Assembly: GCA_905221605.1 (NCBI GenBank)
Contig: CAJNDS010000697.1
Location: forward strand, 1-64,000
Direction: 5' to 3'
From: Symbiodinium natans
Lineage: Eukaryota; Sar; Dinophyceae; Suessiales; Symbiodiniaceae
DNA: 64,000 nucleotides
The position numbers and the translations under genes were made by a program. A model generated the notes under the pieces. It did no database searches and was not told the DNA's origin. It worked only from the letters and a program-made list of their open reading frames with translations. Position 1 is the stretch's first letter. Every line of letters begins with the position of its first letter. This document shows, piece by piece, positions 8,078 through 17,080 of the stretch.

Positions 8078-8611
8078 TTATGATGCTTCCTGTTGGCTCA
8101 TAAACTCTATATGGCGCTTGGTTTTTTCATGTCTTGCCTTATGGCACATTGTATAGTACTTTCCACATTCGCACATACATCGTTTCAACAATTTTTCTTT
8201 GTTTTCTTGAAAATAATTTCGCTTGTATTCTCGTGTTTCTTCCTTATGATCTTCACGGTACTGTTTTTGATATGCCTGTGTTTTCTCATAGTGCTCTGCA
8301 ACATACATTTTTGTTGTTCTACCACTAACGATTTTATTTAGCGTCCCAATTCGTCTAATGTGTTCACCTTCTTTTGCTCTCAACTCATCAACAGTATTAC
8401 AGGGGCAGTTTTCAACAAGTTCAATATAAAACTTGTCAACACCAATTTCTTTCATTTTCTTATAAATTAAAAAATGTGAACAACTTTGTTGTCTCGCCTT
8501 GAGCCTATGTTCTGCCATTCGTTTTGACAGCGGTTGACAACTTGCACCCACATAAATATCATCATCAACTGTATTTCTGACACAGTAAATCTTACCGTTT
8601 TTATAATCCAT
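8078..8611 (-). CDS. GIY-YIG endonuclease with C-terminal zinc finger
   Basis: 177 aa from the preferred start. The GIY-YIG core is visible as KIYCVRN...IYVGAS, then a QPLSKRMAEHR helix with its Arg and a Glu near VENCPCNTVDELRAKEGEHI. A basic helical linker follows, then CMCECGKYYTMCHKARHEKTKRH, a C2H2-like finger commonly fused to GIY-YIG nucleases in algal and giant viruses. The frame is open upstream to 8677, but that start overlaps the lipase gene by 35 bases; the Met at 8611, just before the core, avoids the overlap. Role: DNA cleavage in replication, repair or homing. Confidence 0.82.
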   Translation of the reverse strand: MDYKNGKIYCVRNTVDDDIYVGASCQPLSKRMAEHRLKARQQSCSHFLIYKKMKEIGVDKFYIELVENCPCNTVDELRAKEGEHIRRIGTLNKIVSGRTTKMYVAEHYEKTQAYQKQYREDHKEETREYKRNYFQENKEKLLKRCMCECGKYYTMCHKARHEKTKRHIEFMSQQEAS

Positions 8612-8642
8612 CTGGAATATACTGTTATATACTGTTTTCTCT

Positions 8643-9191
8643 TTAAATCCAACCCATTTCTGGAATAGATTCATCAATATTCATCAAGCCGTCAATATCG
8701 TGGTTTCTTACTGGGTTCAGGCTGTTTGTGTTGTAACTAATTGCCGCGGAGTCTAGTGAACTCACTAAATCACCAGCTTTTCTGAACCTTTTGTGTTGTT
8801 CCGTGGGTCTATCAAAACCAAAAACTGGTGATATCAAAGATACAACAGGTGCATCATATGTACGAGTCCATAGGTTTCTATCAGGAAATTCCTTATTGAG
8901 TTCTAAAACTACAGAACCACCCATTGAATGCCCATAAAGTTTATTGACTTGCGGATTTTCCTCTAAGACTCTTTTCGCTTCCCTATATCTGTCCATATTT
9001 CTTATCTGACCTGTTTTAAGCATTGTAAAATTCTGTTTCCAATCATTAGCACTCACCGTACCACCGATGTACATTTTGTTTCCCTTAACATAAATTTTAT
9101 TGTCTTTATCGTAAGCCATCTTAATGCCCTGTGAGTTTGAAATCTTGTTGTTATCGTCAAGCATCTTGTTTAACTGTTGTTCTATTTTCAT
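8643..9191 (-). CDS. Lipase-like alpha/beta hydrolase
   Basis: 182 aa. LYGHSMGGSVVLELNKEFP near residues 83-101 is a classic lipase nucleophile elbow (GHSMGG). A downstream Asp in AGDLVS and a His in NPVRNHDIDG supply a plausible catalytic triad. The protein is short for a full lipase and has an Asp/Lys-rich N-terminal segment without signal peptide. Lipases of this type occur in Polinton-like viruses and virophages, where membrane breach or host lipid use is suspected but not shown. It is divergent from the minor capsid gene across 49 bases. Confidence 0.75.
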   Translation of the reverse strand: MKIEQQLNKMLDDNNKISNSQGIKMAYDKDNKIYVKGNKMYIGGTVSANDWKQNFTMLKTGQIRNMDRYREAKRVLEENPQVNKLYGHSMGGSVVLELNKEFPDRNLWTRTYDAPVVSLISPVFGFDRPTEQHKRFRKAGDLVSSLDSAAISYNTNSLNPVRNHDIDGLMNIDESIPEMGWI

Positions 9192-9240
9192 TGTATATAA
9201 ATAAGATTATAAAAATATTTTATCAGTAATATATATTAAT
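9192..9240. promoter_or_regulatory. Divergent promoter region between lipase and minor capsid genes
   Basis: A 49-base AT-rich spacer with TTATAAAAATATTTTAT and ATATATTAAT abutting the capsid ATG. No other gene fits between the two starts. Confidence 0.4.
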
Positions 9241-10110
9241 ATGAGTTCTAGACCATTAACTTATAAAAAAGTGTACGTCAATTCCAAATACAGAGTTTCC
9301 GACAGTAGGTCAACATCGGATTTCAAAATAGAACTACAAGACACCTTTGAAATACCCGAAAATACCATTATGCAAGTGCACGAGGTGGCTATACCTAATG
9401 CTTGGTATTCCATCAACACAAATAATCAGAACCTGTACTTTAGACATCAAATATTGCCACCTGCTACGCCACAAGGAATAACATACAGAAGAATAGAAAT
9501 ACCCGTAGGAAACTACACCGCACCAGAACTAGCCACCGCAATACAAGCGCAACTAAATACCTTCTTTGACAGCGGGGGTCGGACTGATTCATATTCTGCT
9601 ATATACGACACCTTAACCAATAAAATAATAATATCATCTAACTATAGCGAAGTTGTATTTATACCCTTGACTGATGCAGACGTGCCACCTGTTGCTGGTT
9701 CGTTCTCTAACAGCGTTGACGTTAGTAACCTTAACTCAATAAATGAGGTGTTAGGTTTCACTACAACAGTTGGTGACGCATTCACTTCGTCTGCCCCTTG
9801 GACAACTGGTTTCATTAACTTATTGACTTATCCTGATGTTTACATTTCCTGTCCAGAGTTATCAAATAATAATTTCCACAGTCCATCTGCATTTTCAAAC
9901 GCGGTGATCAAAAAGATACCTGTAAATGCTCCCTTTGCTGGGATTATTAGCGACAGTTATGGAATAACAGAATATGATTATATAAATGTATCCAAAAGAA
10001 ACATCAAAAGGTTGACATTCAGAATAACGGATGGGGCTGGCAACGTTATAGATTTAAACAACGTCCATATCACATTTAGTCTCCTCTTTCATAATCGTGA
10101 TATGGATTGA
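9241..10110 (+). CDS. Minor capsid (penton-type) protein
   Basis: 289 aa. The N-terminus reads VYVNSKYRVSDSRSTSDFKI, then IMQVHEVAIPNAWYSI. This opening is characteristic of the minor capsid protein found with double-jelly-roll capsids in Polinton-like viruses. The remainder is beta-rich, with paired strands and an EYDYINVSKRNIKRLTFRITD end consistent with a single jelly roll. It is divergent from the lipase gene and starts the plus-strand virion cluster to 12.6 kb. The ATG directly follows ATATATTAAT. It forms capsid vertices if it is the penton; that role is by family. Confidence 0.8.
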   Translation: MSSRPLTYKKVYVNSKYRVSDSRSTSDFKIELQDTFEIPENTIMQVHEVAIPNAWYSINTNNQNLYFRHQILPPATPQGITYRRIEIPVGNYTAPELATAIQAQLNTFFDSGGRTDSYSAIYDTLTNKIIISSNYSEVVFIPLTDADVPPVAGSFSNSVDVSNLNSINEVLGFTTTVGDAFTSSAPWTTGFINLLTYPDVYISCPELSNNNFHSPSAFSNAVIKKIPVNAPFAGIISDSYGITEYDYINVSKRNIKRLTFRITDGAGNVIDLNNVHITFSLLFHNRDMD

Positions 10111-10143
10111 AATTAAATGGAAAATATATAGAATATTATATAT

Positions 10144-10707
10144 ATGAGTGAAGAAAACAATGATATGGTAACCGTTGATGAAACTCCTAAACCAGAAGAG
10201 TCTAAGAACACTGAAGATAAACTAACACCTGAACCAAACGAGGAAACCAAGTCAGAACCTCCAAAACCTACCAGAGTGAAAATCACAGAGGTAGCAAAAC
10301 AAAAAACAGAGTGCGATGACTGTCACAAGACGCTTTCAATGAAAACGCTAAGGTATTCTCACCCTGAGAAATGTGAAGGTAAACCGAGCGACATAACAAC
10401 CAAGCCTGTTAGAAAGAACAACGTGAAACCAAAAGTAAAGGCTGTACCAATCAAGACCCAGCACGCAGAAGAAGTGGAACAATATGAAGCACCACCTAGT
10501 AGGGTTGCTAAAGCACCGCCGCCTGTGTCAAAGTCAATGCCCCCACCACCGCCACCAAATATGAATCCTTATGACAATTTAACTCAAGCGCAACTCATTC
10601 AACTACAAATGAGAACTATGAACCAAGAAATAATGAAAAGAAGACAAGAAAAAGCCAACGTATTGTCAAAGGCAATGTTTCAACCAAGAAGTAAAAAATC
10701 TAGGTAA
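10144..10707 (+). CDS. Proline-rich protein with a CxxC-H-C zinc motif
   Basis: 187 aa. An acidic, disordered N-terminus (Glu/Pro/Thr) is followed by CDDCHKTLSMKTLRYSHPEKC (about residues 57-77), a C-C-H-C cluster resembling small zinc fingers of algal viruses. A polyproline block (MPPPPPPN) and a Gln/Met-rich helical tail complete it. It sits between the minor capsid gene and two coiled-coil genes, so a virion or packaging role is possible. No family recognised. The ATG follows ATATTATATAT. Confidence 0.6.
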   Translation: MSEENNDMVTVDETPKPEESKNTEDKLTPEPNEETKSEPPKPTRVKITEVAKQKTECDDCHKTLSMKTLRYSHPEKCEGKPSDITTKPVRKNNVKPKVKAVPIKTQHAEEVEQYEAPPSRVAKAPPPVSKSMPPPPPPNMNPYDNLTQAQLIQLQMRTMNQEIMKRRQEKANVLSKAMFQPRSKKSR

Positions 10708-10713
10708 ATAATA
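10698..10713 (+). promoter_or_regulatory. Upstream motif ATCTAGGTAAATAATA before gene at 10721
   Basis: The motif overlaps the last codons of the upstream gene and precedes the ATG by 7 bases. It is nearly identical to ATCTAAGTAAATAATA before the gene at 12339. Confidence 0.5.
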
Positions 10714-10720
10714 TATAGAT

Positions 10721-11062
10721 ATGGTACTTTACAATAAATACAAGTTCAGACAACAAAAGAAACAACACAAGAGAAAGTCATTAGACAACCCAGTTGTTAA
10801 TGAAGCCTCGGAGTTAAACTTCCACAAGCCTAACATTGACTACTTGTTGAATTTAAAAAAAGAAATGGACGCACGTGAAGCCAGAGTTGCTAATCTGGCT
10901 ATGAAGCGAAGATTGTTAGAGGGACAAATGAAGGATAATTATACAATTGAAATTGACAGGTTAAAATCAGAAATGCACAACCCAAGGATACCAGAAACGT
11001 CACTGGCTCACATGCGGAACAGAGTGAAAACTTTAGAAACATTAAGTGAATCAATTGTTTAA
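10721..11062 (+). CDS. Coiled-coil protein, unknown
   Basis: 113 aa. The first 25 residues are very basic (Lys/Gln/Arg), followed by a helical region from about 45 to 110 with heptad-like hydrophobics and many charged residues. Size, basic head and helical body resemble small capsid-associated proteins, but no family is recognised. It is separated by 13 bases from the upstream gene and 32 from the downstream one, as part of a plus-strand cluster. Confidence 0.55.
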   Translation: MVLYNKYKFRQQKKQHKRKSLDNPVVNEASELNFHKPNIDYLLNLKKEMDAREARVANLAMKRRLLEGQMKDNYTIEIDRLKSEMHNPRIPETSLAHMRNRVKTLETLSESIV

Positions 11063-11094
11063 TTAACTTTTTCTATATAAGTATATAAATTCAT

Positions 11095-12321
11095 ATGGCA
11101 GGTAATAAATCACAAATCCAATTTCATAGGAGGTCAAGATACGAAGATATTTTAGAACTAGTAAACGACAACGAGGAAGCATTGAAACCCTTTCCAAATC
11201 GTGATGCAGTTTTTTATAAGGCAAGTAACAAAGGTTCATATTTTGATGGTAAAGATCATATAGACAAACTTCGTGTAGAGCAAAGCAGAATAAATGAGCG
11301 AGAAATACGAGACAGAATGATGAGACAATACGCAACAGATAACAACATGACCCACAGGGCTTTGTGGGATGTCGGTGCAGGTGCAGGTGGACGTGATGTA
11401 GAAATGTTTAACATTGGTACGCCTACTTCATTCTTAGACGAATTCGGTAACGACTTAGAAGCAATGGAGGTAGACGAAGGAGCACAGCACCGTGCACAAA
11501 CAGTGAGCACAATAGCTACGGTTGAACAAGCAAGACAAGCGAACCAAGAACAAATAGCACAAGCACATCAACAACAAATACAGCAGGAACAACAACAAGG
11601 CGAAGGAGTTTTAAGAAGTCTAGGAAGTGGAGCATTAAGAGTCGCAGGGAACACAGCAGGTAACATGATGCAAGGTATGGATTTATCAACGGCAACTGTA
11701 GCAGGATTATCGCAGGAAATGTTACAGGCACTCGCTGGGTCAATTATGAGAAGAGTATCGCCACAACAAGACTCATCGTTAACACCAATACCCAACATGC
11801 AATATTTACAACCACACCAATCGAACGTAGGTGCTACCCAACAGGCTTTACCGCCATATAACCCGAATGAACCAGTACAGAGACGAAGCACCGCGGCACG
11901 TTCGTTTGCTCGTGCACAATCACCAGAGAAAAAGGCAAGAGCAAAAGCATCAACGCCTACACCAAATGTTACAGTAGGTGGTTCATCGTCAAGTTCTAGC
12001 ATGCCAGCCTTACCACCATTGCAACCACAACAAGCAGACGATGAAGCGACATCGCCAAAAAGAGAAGTTAAGAAGTCACAATTAAAAGAAGGGGCAGGAG
12101 AGTTGGTATTACCAAAACCTAGTAAAATCGGTGTCGTGCAACTAAAGAGAATATTTGATGAAGCCAACGAAAGAGAAACAATACCCAAAAGCACATATAA
12201 ATCATTCACGACTACCAACAACAAGAGAGTTAAAGCATTAGCCGAAGGTGACAAGGTTTTAGCAAATGAATTACTTAAAGAGTTAAGAGATATGTATAGG
12301 AGAAGGATTTATTCAAAATAA
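11095..12321 (+). CDS. Gln/Ser-rich protein, putative virion component
   Basis: 408 aa. The N-terminal ~110 residues look globular and mixed. Residues ~125-270 are rich in Gln, Ala, Ser and Gly with a small apolar GALRVAGNTAGNMMQG stretch, and 270-330 is Pro/Ser-rich and disordered. The final ~65 residues form a basic helical domain ending in RDMYRRRIYSK. A long minus-strand open frame through the Gln-rich part is a composition artefact. Placement among capsid genes suggests a minor virion protein; no family is recognised. Confidence 0.6.
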   Translation: MAGNKSQIQFHRRSRYEDILELVNDNEEALKPFPNRDAVFYKASNKGSYFDGKDHIDKLRVEQSRINEREIRDRMMRQYATDNNMTHRALWDVGAGAGGRDVEMFNIGTPTSFLDEFGNDLEAMEVDEGAQHRAQTVSTIATVEQARQANQEQIAQAHQQQIQQEQQQGEGVLRSLGSGALRVAGNTAGNMMQGMDLSTATVAGLSQEMLQALAGSIMRRVSPQQDSSLTPIPNMQYLQPHQSNVGATQQALPPYNPNEPVQRRSTAARSFARAQSPEKKARAKASTPTPNVTVGGSSSSSSMPALPPLQPQQADDEATSPKREVKKSQLKEGAGELVLPKPSKIGVVQLKRIFDEANERETIPKSTYKSFTTTNNKRVKALAEGDKVLANELLKELRDMYRRRIYSK

Positions 12322-12322
12322 A

Positions 12323-12338
12323 ATCTAAGTAAATAATA
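12323..12338 (+). promoter_or_regulatory. Upstream motif ATCTAAGTAAATAATA before gene at 12339
   Basis: The motif abuts the ATG of the DUF5754-like gene and lies just after the stop of the upstream gene. It is the clearest match to the copy at 10698-10713. Confidence 0.5.
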
Positions 12339-12641
12339 ATGGTAGAAATAGTAATTAGTAGAGGTAATAGTAAAGATAAGAAATTTGAAGCAAGGATAGA
12401 CAATAGAAAAACTGTATCGTTTGGCGCTAAAGGCTATGACCATTTTACAGAAGGTCACCTTGACAACAAACGAAGACAAAGTTATGTAGCAAGACATGGA
12501 AGCGGTAATCAAGATTGGAAAGATTATGAAACGGCTGGGTTCTGGTCGTATCATCTTCTTTGGAGGAAGCCTACTTATAAAGAAGCGATAAACACTATTG
12601 AACGAGAATTTCCAAAGTTGAGAATAACAATGAATAAATAA
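12339..12641 (+). CDS. DUF5754-like small viral protein
   Basis: 100 aa. The pattern VSFGAKGYDHFTEGHLDNKRR, then YVARHGSGNQDW, then TAGFWSYHLLWRKPT matches what I recall of the DUF5754 family, small proteins of unknown function found in large DNA viruses of algae and in Polinton-like viruses. The conserved Gly-Phe-Trp and Trp-Arg-Lys-Pro positions are present. It converges on the polymerase-helicase gene, with a hairpin between them. The family call is from memory and should be checked by profile search. Confidence 0.7.
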   Translation: MVEIVISRGNSKDKKFEARIDNRKTVSFGAKGYDHFTEGHLDNKRRQSYVARHGSGNQDWKDYETAGFWSYHLLWRKPTYKEAINTIEREFPKLRITMNK

Positions 12642-12683
12642 AGTGTAAAGTAAAAACTAACTAATTAGTTTTTATTTTGCACT
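12642..12683. terminator. Hairpin between convergent genes
   Basis: AGTG-T-AAAGTAAAAACTAA, a 4-base loop, then its near-complement with one G-T type mismatch, closing with CACT. It lies between the stop of the gene at 12339-12641 and the stop of the polymerase-helicase (12672), like the hairpin at 3561-3597. Confidence 0.6.
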
Positions 12684-15600
12684 ACAGTTACAATAGAAAC
12701 ACCAAGCCTCACAATTGTCTATGTGGTGTGAAAACTCGTTGTCTTTTCGTTGTGCTGTTATGGTATTAGTCAGATATCCATTTTTGACTTCAAACTCAAA
12801 CCGACAACCACAATTACAACAATTACCGTTGATTCTTTTAATAAACCAGTCTGGAGTAACATATTTTTTTGAATTTATCTTTCTACCAGCCTTTTCGTCT
12901 TGTAGTTTGTAGTTTCTGATTTTGTTGTTTATGTATCGGTTTAGATTTTCTTCTGTGAGTTCTGTTTTATCCGTTTCACTCTCATAAAATAACACATCAT
13001 TAAAGTCGGTGCTTCTAGTCAAGGCGCACCATATCCACTCACGAGTCACCAAGTGCTTCTTATTCCACTCGTGTATTATGATCTTACCATTGATTGAAGC
13101 ACCTTGCGCAGAATGGCAGGTAGTGCAATAGTCGTATCTGAAATGCTTATCTAATGTCCACATATCCGTTGTATACTGTTCCTTTGACTTAACATTTTCC
13201 AGTATCACTGTGTTACTGCTTATACTCAGTATTCTAAACCGATAGTTAACGTTGAATCTTTTACTTCCGAACTTCTTGTAGACTCTGCATATCAGTGTCT
13301 CACCCACTTCATACTTATTTTTCTTACCTATGTGTTTTCGTATCTGATTGGACACATACAGACACCTCATGTTTGTATAAGCTATATTATTATGCGATTG
13401 TGTTACATCGTCTGTTGTTTTAAAGTATTTCCTTACGAAGTCATCAAGTGGAAGCTTATGTAGCCACATGTCGTCATACATATTATTTAATACTTGTCTG
13501 TTCTCATTTGCTTTAGGGTCGTCTTTACCACCTAATCTCTTACAAACTGTTAACAAAATATTATATTTAAATATCTGATTTATACACTCATCTGCATATT
13601 CATCTGGTTTTCTGGTATTAGTCAAGTCTTCTATGGGTGGTAACTGTTTTGTGTCACCAGCCCCTATAATTATCTTATTAGGATTCATATTAACAAACTG
13701 TCTGATTCTATTAAGCATATGCAAGCCATTCATAAAAATCTCATCAAAAACCACTACATCGTAGTCACTATGGTCAAACTCTGGCAATTTCTCCCCGTCA
13801 CCTACCGGTACTGAAAAAAACTTATTGGTAGTCACCGCGTCATCGTCTATGTTTTGAGATAAGCTATTTTGGGGCACTACAAACAAAGTATTGTATCCTA
13901 ATTTACTGAAATATTTGGCTATATGACTTTTACCTCCTCCAGCGTATTTACTTCTAATCATCAAAGGGTTATGTTTTATAATATCCTTTGCTATGGCCTC
14001 GGTGTCCCATTCATCTTTTACATGTCTGGTCTCATTTTTGTATACTGGTATGGGTGCTAATTCATTGGGCTTTTGTTCTAATTTAACTCTTGGTTCTAAA
14101 GGCTTTTTGCCCTTCTCGTGTCTCCATCCGCCTATTTCTTCGTTAAAGTCTAGCGCCTTCTTTGCTCTCCTTAGGTGTTCCCTTCCGATTACAAATGCAT
14201 CTGTTTTGACACTCCAGACATCCACATTATTCTCCACTAATTTTACATAATCTTGGTACATCTTAAAATTATGGTATTGTAATAATAGCTCTTTTATGTA
14301 TATAAATCCATTTCTTAAGGTGGCCCTATCCGATACAGTCAGACAGTAATATTTCTCGTCCAATTCTGTATATACAGTTTTCCATGCATCTTCCTCTTCT
14401 TCATCTTCTACTAACTCTGGTTTTTCTACAGATAACTTGTTTATTCTACCTCCGACAATATTCTGATAATATAATGCCTCCCTTAAACCATTGAAGGTAT
14501 AACTTTTAGATGATATATTTGTACTCTTTTCCAGTAAACCGAAGTTTACATTCGCAATTAACTTTTTGGTTCTAATGTCCTCTGGTGCTCTGTCAGATAT
14601 CTCGGTAGCCCACAGTTTATTGACAATCTTCTTGTAGTCAACATTATAAACTCTAGAAGGTTCTTTATAATATAATATTTTGCATTTTTTAGGTAAATGC
14701 TTTAAAAACTGTCCGTATACTAAGCAATAGGTTTTGTTGAAAAACATTGCCTCACCATTGCTCTTAACTAAGTATAAGGTCAGTGGGTGAAATGATTCTA
14801 TTTTATATTCCTTCTTGTAGGGCTTCCACACATCAAATTGCGTAAACACTGGTATCTCGGTCATCTGATTAAATGCGTGTGTGAATGCCTTTCGGACATC
14901 TATCTCTACACAGGACTCTGTTGTAAAAAAGTATTTATCAAAGGTATCGCGCTGTACAGAATATATATGATAATATTTATTTATCTCACCTGCTGGGTTT
15001 ACGGTTTTACACTCCTGGAAGATTTGCATGTCTATCTCGTTATAGTAGGATTTATGCAAGGGGTTAAACAGTGCTTTGTTGAAATCGTACATTGCTTTCG
15101 ACATTCTATTATAAATATTCTCTGTCCTAACACAGATAGAACCATCAATTGAATTTGTTACAAGGTTCTGCGTTTTGACCTTGTACTTGATGAGTCTTTT
15201 CTTGATATAAAAACGAAAATTCAACTCAGACACGATGCACCCACTGAACTTAACCTGTGGTTCATAACCTGCCTGTTTGGATTCATAAAACAACTTCGTT
15301 AAATCATTTCCGTCATATATTAGGGTATATTGGTCTTCCTCTGTGTGTTTTCTGATATCGTCCAAAGATGCTATCATTTTACACTCAACTGGTGTGGACT
15401 TCTCATTTAAATGGTAATCCGACGAAGCCTTCACGTAAATGTCATAATTGGAATTCTTTGGTAACATTTGCTTCAAGGAACTTAAATTATCATTCACCGT
15501 GTAAATGTGGTTGTTCTTAATAATTGCATACAGTGTTGGTATGTGATGGTCTCGCTTCTCTGGGTCGTACTGATACACCAGATTGTTAAAAACGTCATAT

Positions 15601-16574
15601 ACCCTAACTTGAATCTTAAAATGTTCAAACACCTTGGTCATATCGTCAAGGCTAGCCCCGTTGGTTGTAAAATCATCTTCTGTTTTATTTATGAGTTTTA
15701 AAATACTTTCTCTGGTTAGTTTGTTCTTCTCTCTCTTCTTGTCGCCCATAAGGGTATTTTTATAATAATCCGTTAAAGTATTAATCCAACACAGGTTGTC
15801 TTGATAATGTTCAACTTTAATGGCTTCCTTTAGTGTCTCGTACTCTGGATTCAAAGGGGTCTGAATATAATTATGATACATGCTCACATTCGTGGCATCC
15901 CTTAGGTTTTCACGATTTGGATTAAAATCTGAATCACCATCTACCCTATCAACTTCATATACTTTAACACAATCTATATAATCTATCACGAAGCCGATGA
16001 CTCCCAATATGGACGGGTCTCTTTGTAAGTCCAATAGTAATTTTATGAAAAGCCTCTTGTCGTACTCCCCAAACACTTTTCTACCAACAAGGTTTTCAAC
16101 ATACGATGTGGTGTTAACGCTTGCTGTGTGCCTTATACTTTCTCCTATAAACAATGGTACTAAGGGCTTACCTGCTTTGTCATAAAATGCTGTTTTCTGT
16201 GTGTTGGATTCCGATTTGTATCTAAAAAACGCCACTATCATTGAATAGTCATGTTTTTTTCTAGGGTTGGTTCTTCCAGTTCTCTTGTTCTCTTTCTTTG
16301 TTTCCTCCATTCTTTCGCCTAGACTGGGTTTATCCTTATGTTTGTCATAAATCTTATTGTATTCCTTTTCTGCCTTTTCTTTGTCCTTTGGTGTCTTGGA
16401 TGTGATAAATTTTCTTATTAAATTGTCGGCTGTTGTAAACTGAGCTATCTTGCGTTCAGAATATAAGTCTATGATGTTTCTGACTTTTTCCTTGGTTGCT
16501 TTGTTAAAGCGTTTTTTGTAATTGTCGTACACTGCTTCTAAAGCAGTGATATTTCTCTGTATAGCTTTGGTCAT
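12672..16574 (-). CDS. Family-B-polymerase-like / SF1 helicase fusion replication protein
   Basis: 1300 aa. A basic helical start (1-120) leads to a region with Cys262 in NLCWIN and His356 in NNHIYTV, a papain/OTU-like spacing (speculative). Then come polymerase-type motifs: EIDVRKAF (Asp559, motif A), KKLIANVNFG (670-679, motif B) and VKTDAF (Asp792, motif C). The SF1 helicase follows: Walker A AGGGKS (878-883), Walker B VVFDE (944-945), GAGDTKQLPP (971-980), HSAQG (1154-1158) and ALTRS (1184-1188). The tail has CxxC, QRKDN and CFYCN, an HNH-like zinc fold. It is probably the element's replicase. A classical DTD at motif C is not present (KTD instead), so activity needs proof. Confidence 0.72.
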   Translation of the reverse strand: MTKAIQRNITALEAVYDNYKKRFNKATKEKVRNIIDLYSERKIAQFTTADNLIRKFITSKTPKDKEKAEKEYNKIYDKHKDKPSLGERMEETKKENKRTGRTNPRKKHDYSMIVAFFRYKSESNTQKTAFYDKAGKPLVPLFIGESIRHTASVNTTSYVENLVGRKVFGEYDKRLFIKLLLDLQRDPSILGVIGFVIDYIDCVKVYEVDRVDGDSDFNPNRENLRDATNVSMYHNYIQTPLNPEYETLKEAIKVEHYQDNLCWINTLTDYYKNTLMGDKKREKNKLTRESILKLINKTEDDFTTNGASLDDMTKVFEHFKIQVRVYDVFNNLVYQYDPEKRDHHIPTLYAIIKNNHIYTVNDNLSSLKQMLPKNSNYDIYVKASSDYHLNEKSTPVECKMIASLDDIRKHTEEDQYTLIYDGNDLTKLFYESKQAGYEPQVKFSGCIVSELNFRFYIKKRLIKYKVKTQNLVTNSIDGSICVRTENIYNRMSKAMYDFNKALFNPLHKSYYNEIDMQIFQECKTVNPAGEINKYYHIYSVQRDTFDKYFFTTESCVEIDVRKAFTHAFNQMTEIPVFTQFDVWKPYKKEYKIESFHPLTLYLVKSNGEAMFFNKTYCLVYGQFLKHLPKKCKILYYKEPSRVYNVDYKKIVNKLWATEISDRAPEDIRTKKLIANVNFGLLEKSTNISSKSYTFNGLREALYYQNIVGGRINKLSVEKPELVEDEEEEDAWKTVYTELDEKYYCLTVSDRATLRNGFIYIKELLLQYHNFKMYQDYVKLVENNVDVWSVKTDAFVIGREHLRRAKKALDFNEEIGGWRHEKGKKPLEPRVKLEQKPNELAPIPVYKNETRHVKDEWDTEAIAKDIIKHNPLMIRSKYAGGGKSHIAKYFSKLGYNTLFVVPQNSLSQNIDDDAVTTNKFFSVPVGDGEKLPEFDHSDYDVVVFDEIFMNGLHMLNRIRQFVNMNPNKIIIGAGDTKQLPPIEDLTNTRKPDEYADECINQIFKYNILLTVCKRLGGKDDPKANENRQVLNNMYDDMWLHKLPLDDFVRKYFKTTDDVTQSHNNIAYTNMRCLYVSNQIRKHIGKKNKYEVGETLICRVYKKFGSKRFNVNYRFRILSISSNTVILENVKSKEQYTTDMWTLDKHFRYDYCTTCHSAQGASINGKIIIHEWNKKHLVTREWIWCALTRSTDFNDVLFYESETDKTELTEENLNRYINNKIRNYKLQDEKAGRKINSKKYVTPDWFIKRINGNCCNCGCRFEFEVKNGYLTNTITAQRKDNEFSHHIDNCEAWCFYCNCSAK

Positions 16575-16724
16575 AAATTACAATATATATTAATTTTATA
16601 ATAAAAATATTTCTTTAAATATATTTTTCTGAAGACTTTTTTTAGACTGATTGAAAATCAAATAAGATTATAGTGTTAAGAAAAAGCACTTAAAGAAATA
16701 TTATTTATATATAATAATAGTGAA
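16575..16724. promoter_or_regulatory. Divergent control region with 13-bp inverted repeat
   Basis: 150 bases of AT-rich DNA between divergent starts. AATATTTCTTTAA (16606-16618) and its exact reverse complement (16690-16702) flank a 71-base centre. It could be a shared promoter or a replication origin beside the replicase gene. Confidence 0.45.
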
Positions 16725-17039
16725 ATGACAAAACCTGAAGATATGACAATAGAGGAAATCCGTGAACAACTGGCATTGTACAATAGGCTGTATTATAATA
16801 AAAGACGTGAAGACAAAGAGTATGTTGAGAAAAAAAGGGCTTCCAGAGATAGGTATCTGGAGAAGAAGAAGATGGAGAAATACATAGCCGAAAACGGTAT
16901 AGATATAACAGTCGTGAAGTTGACACCAGAACAGAAGGCAGAAGCACTAGCAAATAAAAAGAAAGGAACTAAATACACCATGAAAAACTGCAAGGTGATA
17001 ACAGTGATTCCTGAGGAAGAGCCAGAAGAAGAGAAATAA
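16725..17039 (+). CDS. Highly charged helical protein, unknown
   Basis: 104 aa. Residues 1-60 form a charged helix rich in Arg, Lys, Glu and Tyr (RLYYNKRREDKEYVEKKRA), followed by a short beta-like segment and an acidic tail (PEEEPEEE). It could bind nucleic acid through the basic helix. It stands 41 bases before the integrase gene on the same strand. No family recognised. Confidence 0.5.
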   Translation: MTKPEDMTIEEIREQLALYNRLYYNKRREDKEYVEKKRASRDRYLEKKKMEKYIAENGIDITVVKLTPEQKAEALANKKKGTKYTMKNCKVITVIPEEEPEEEK

Positions 17040-17068
17040 TAATTTTTGTAAAAATATTATTATTTTTC
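17033..17068. terminator. AT-rich hairpin between two plus-strand genes
   Basis: AAATAATAATTTTT and AAAAATATTATTATTT pair with a two-base bulge across a short loop, immediately after the stop at 17039. It is of the same type as the other gene-end hairpins. Confidence 0.5.
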
Positions 17069-17080
17069 TTACTTATTTAT

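Noticed and set aside
11568-12254. Minus-strand 228-codon ORF
   Set aside because: It is antisense to the Gln/Ser-rich viral gene; its Cys/Leu-rich composition is the usual shadow of CAA and GCA codons.
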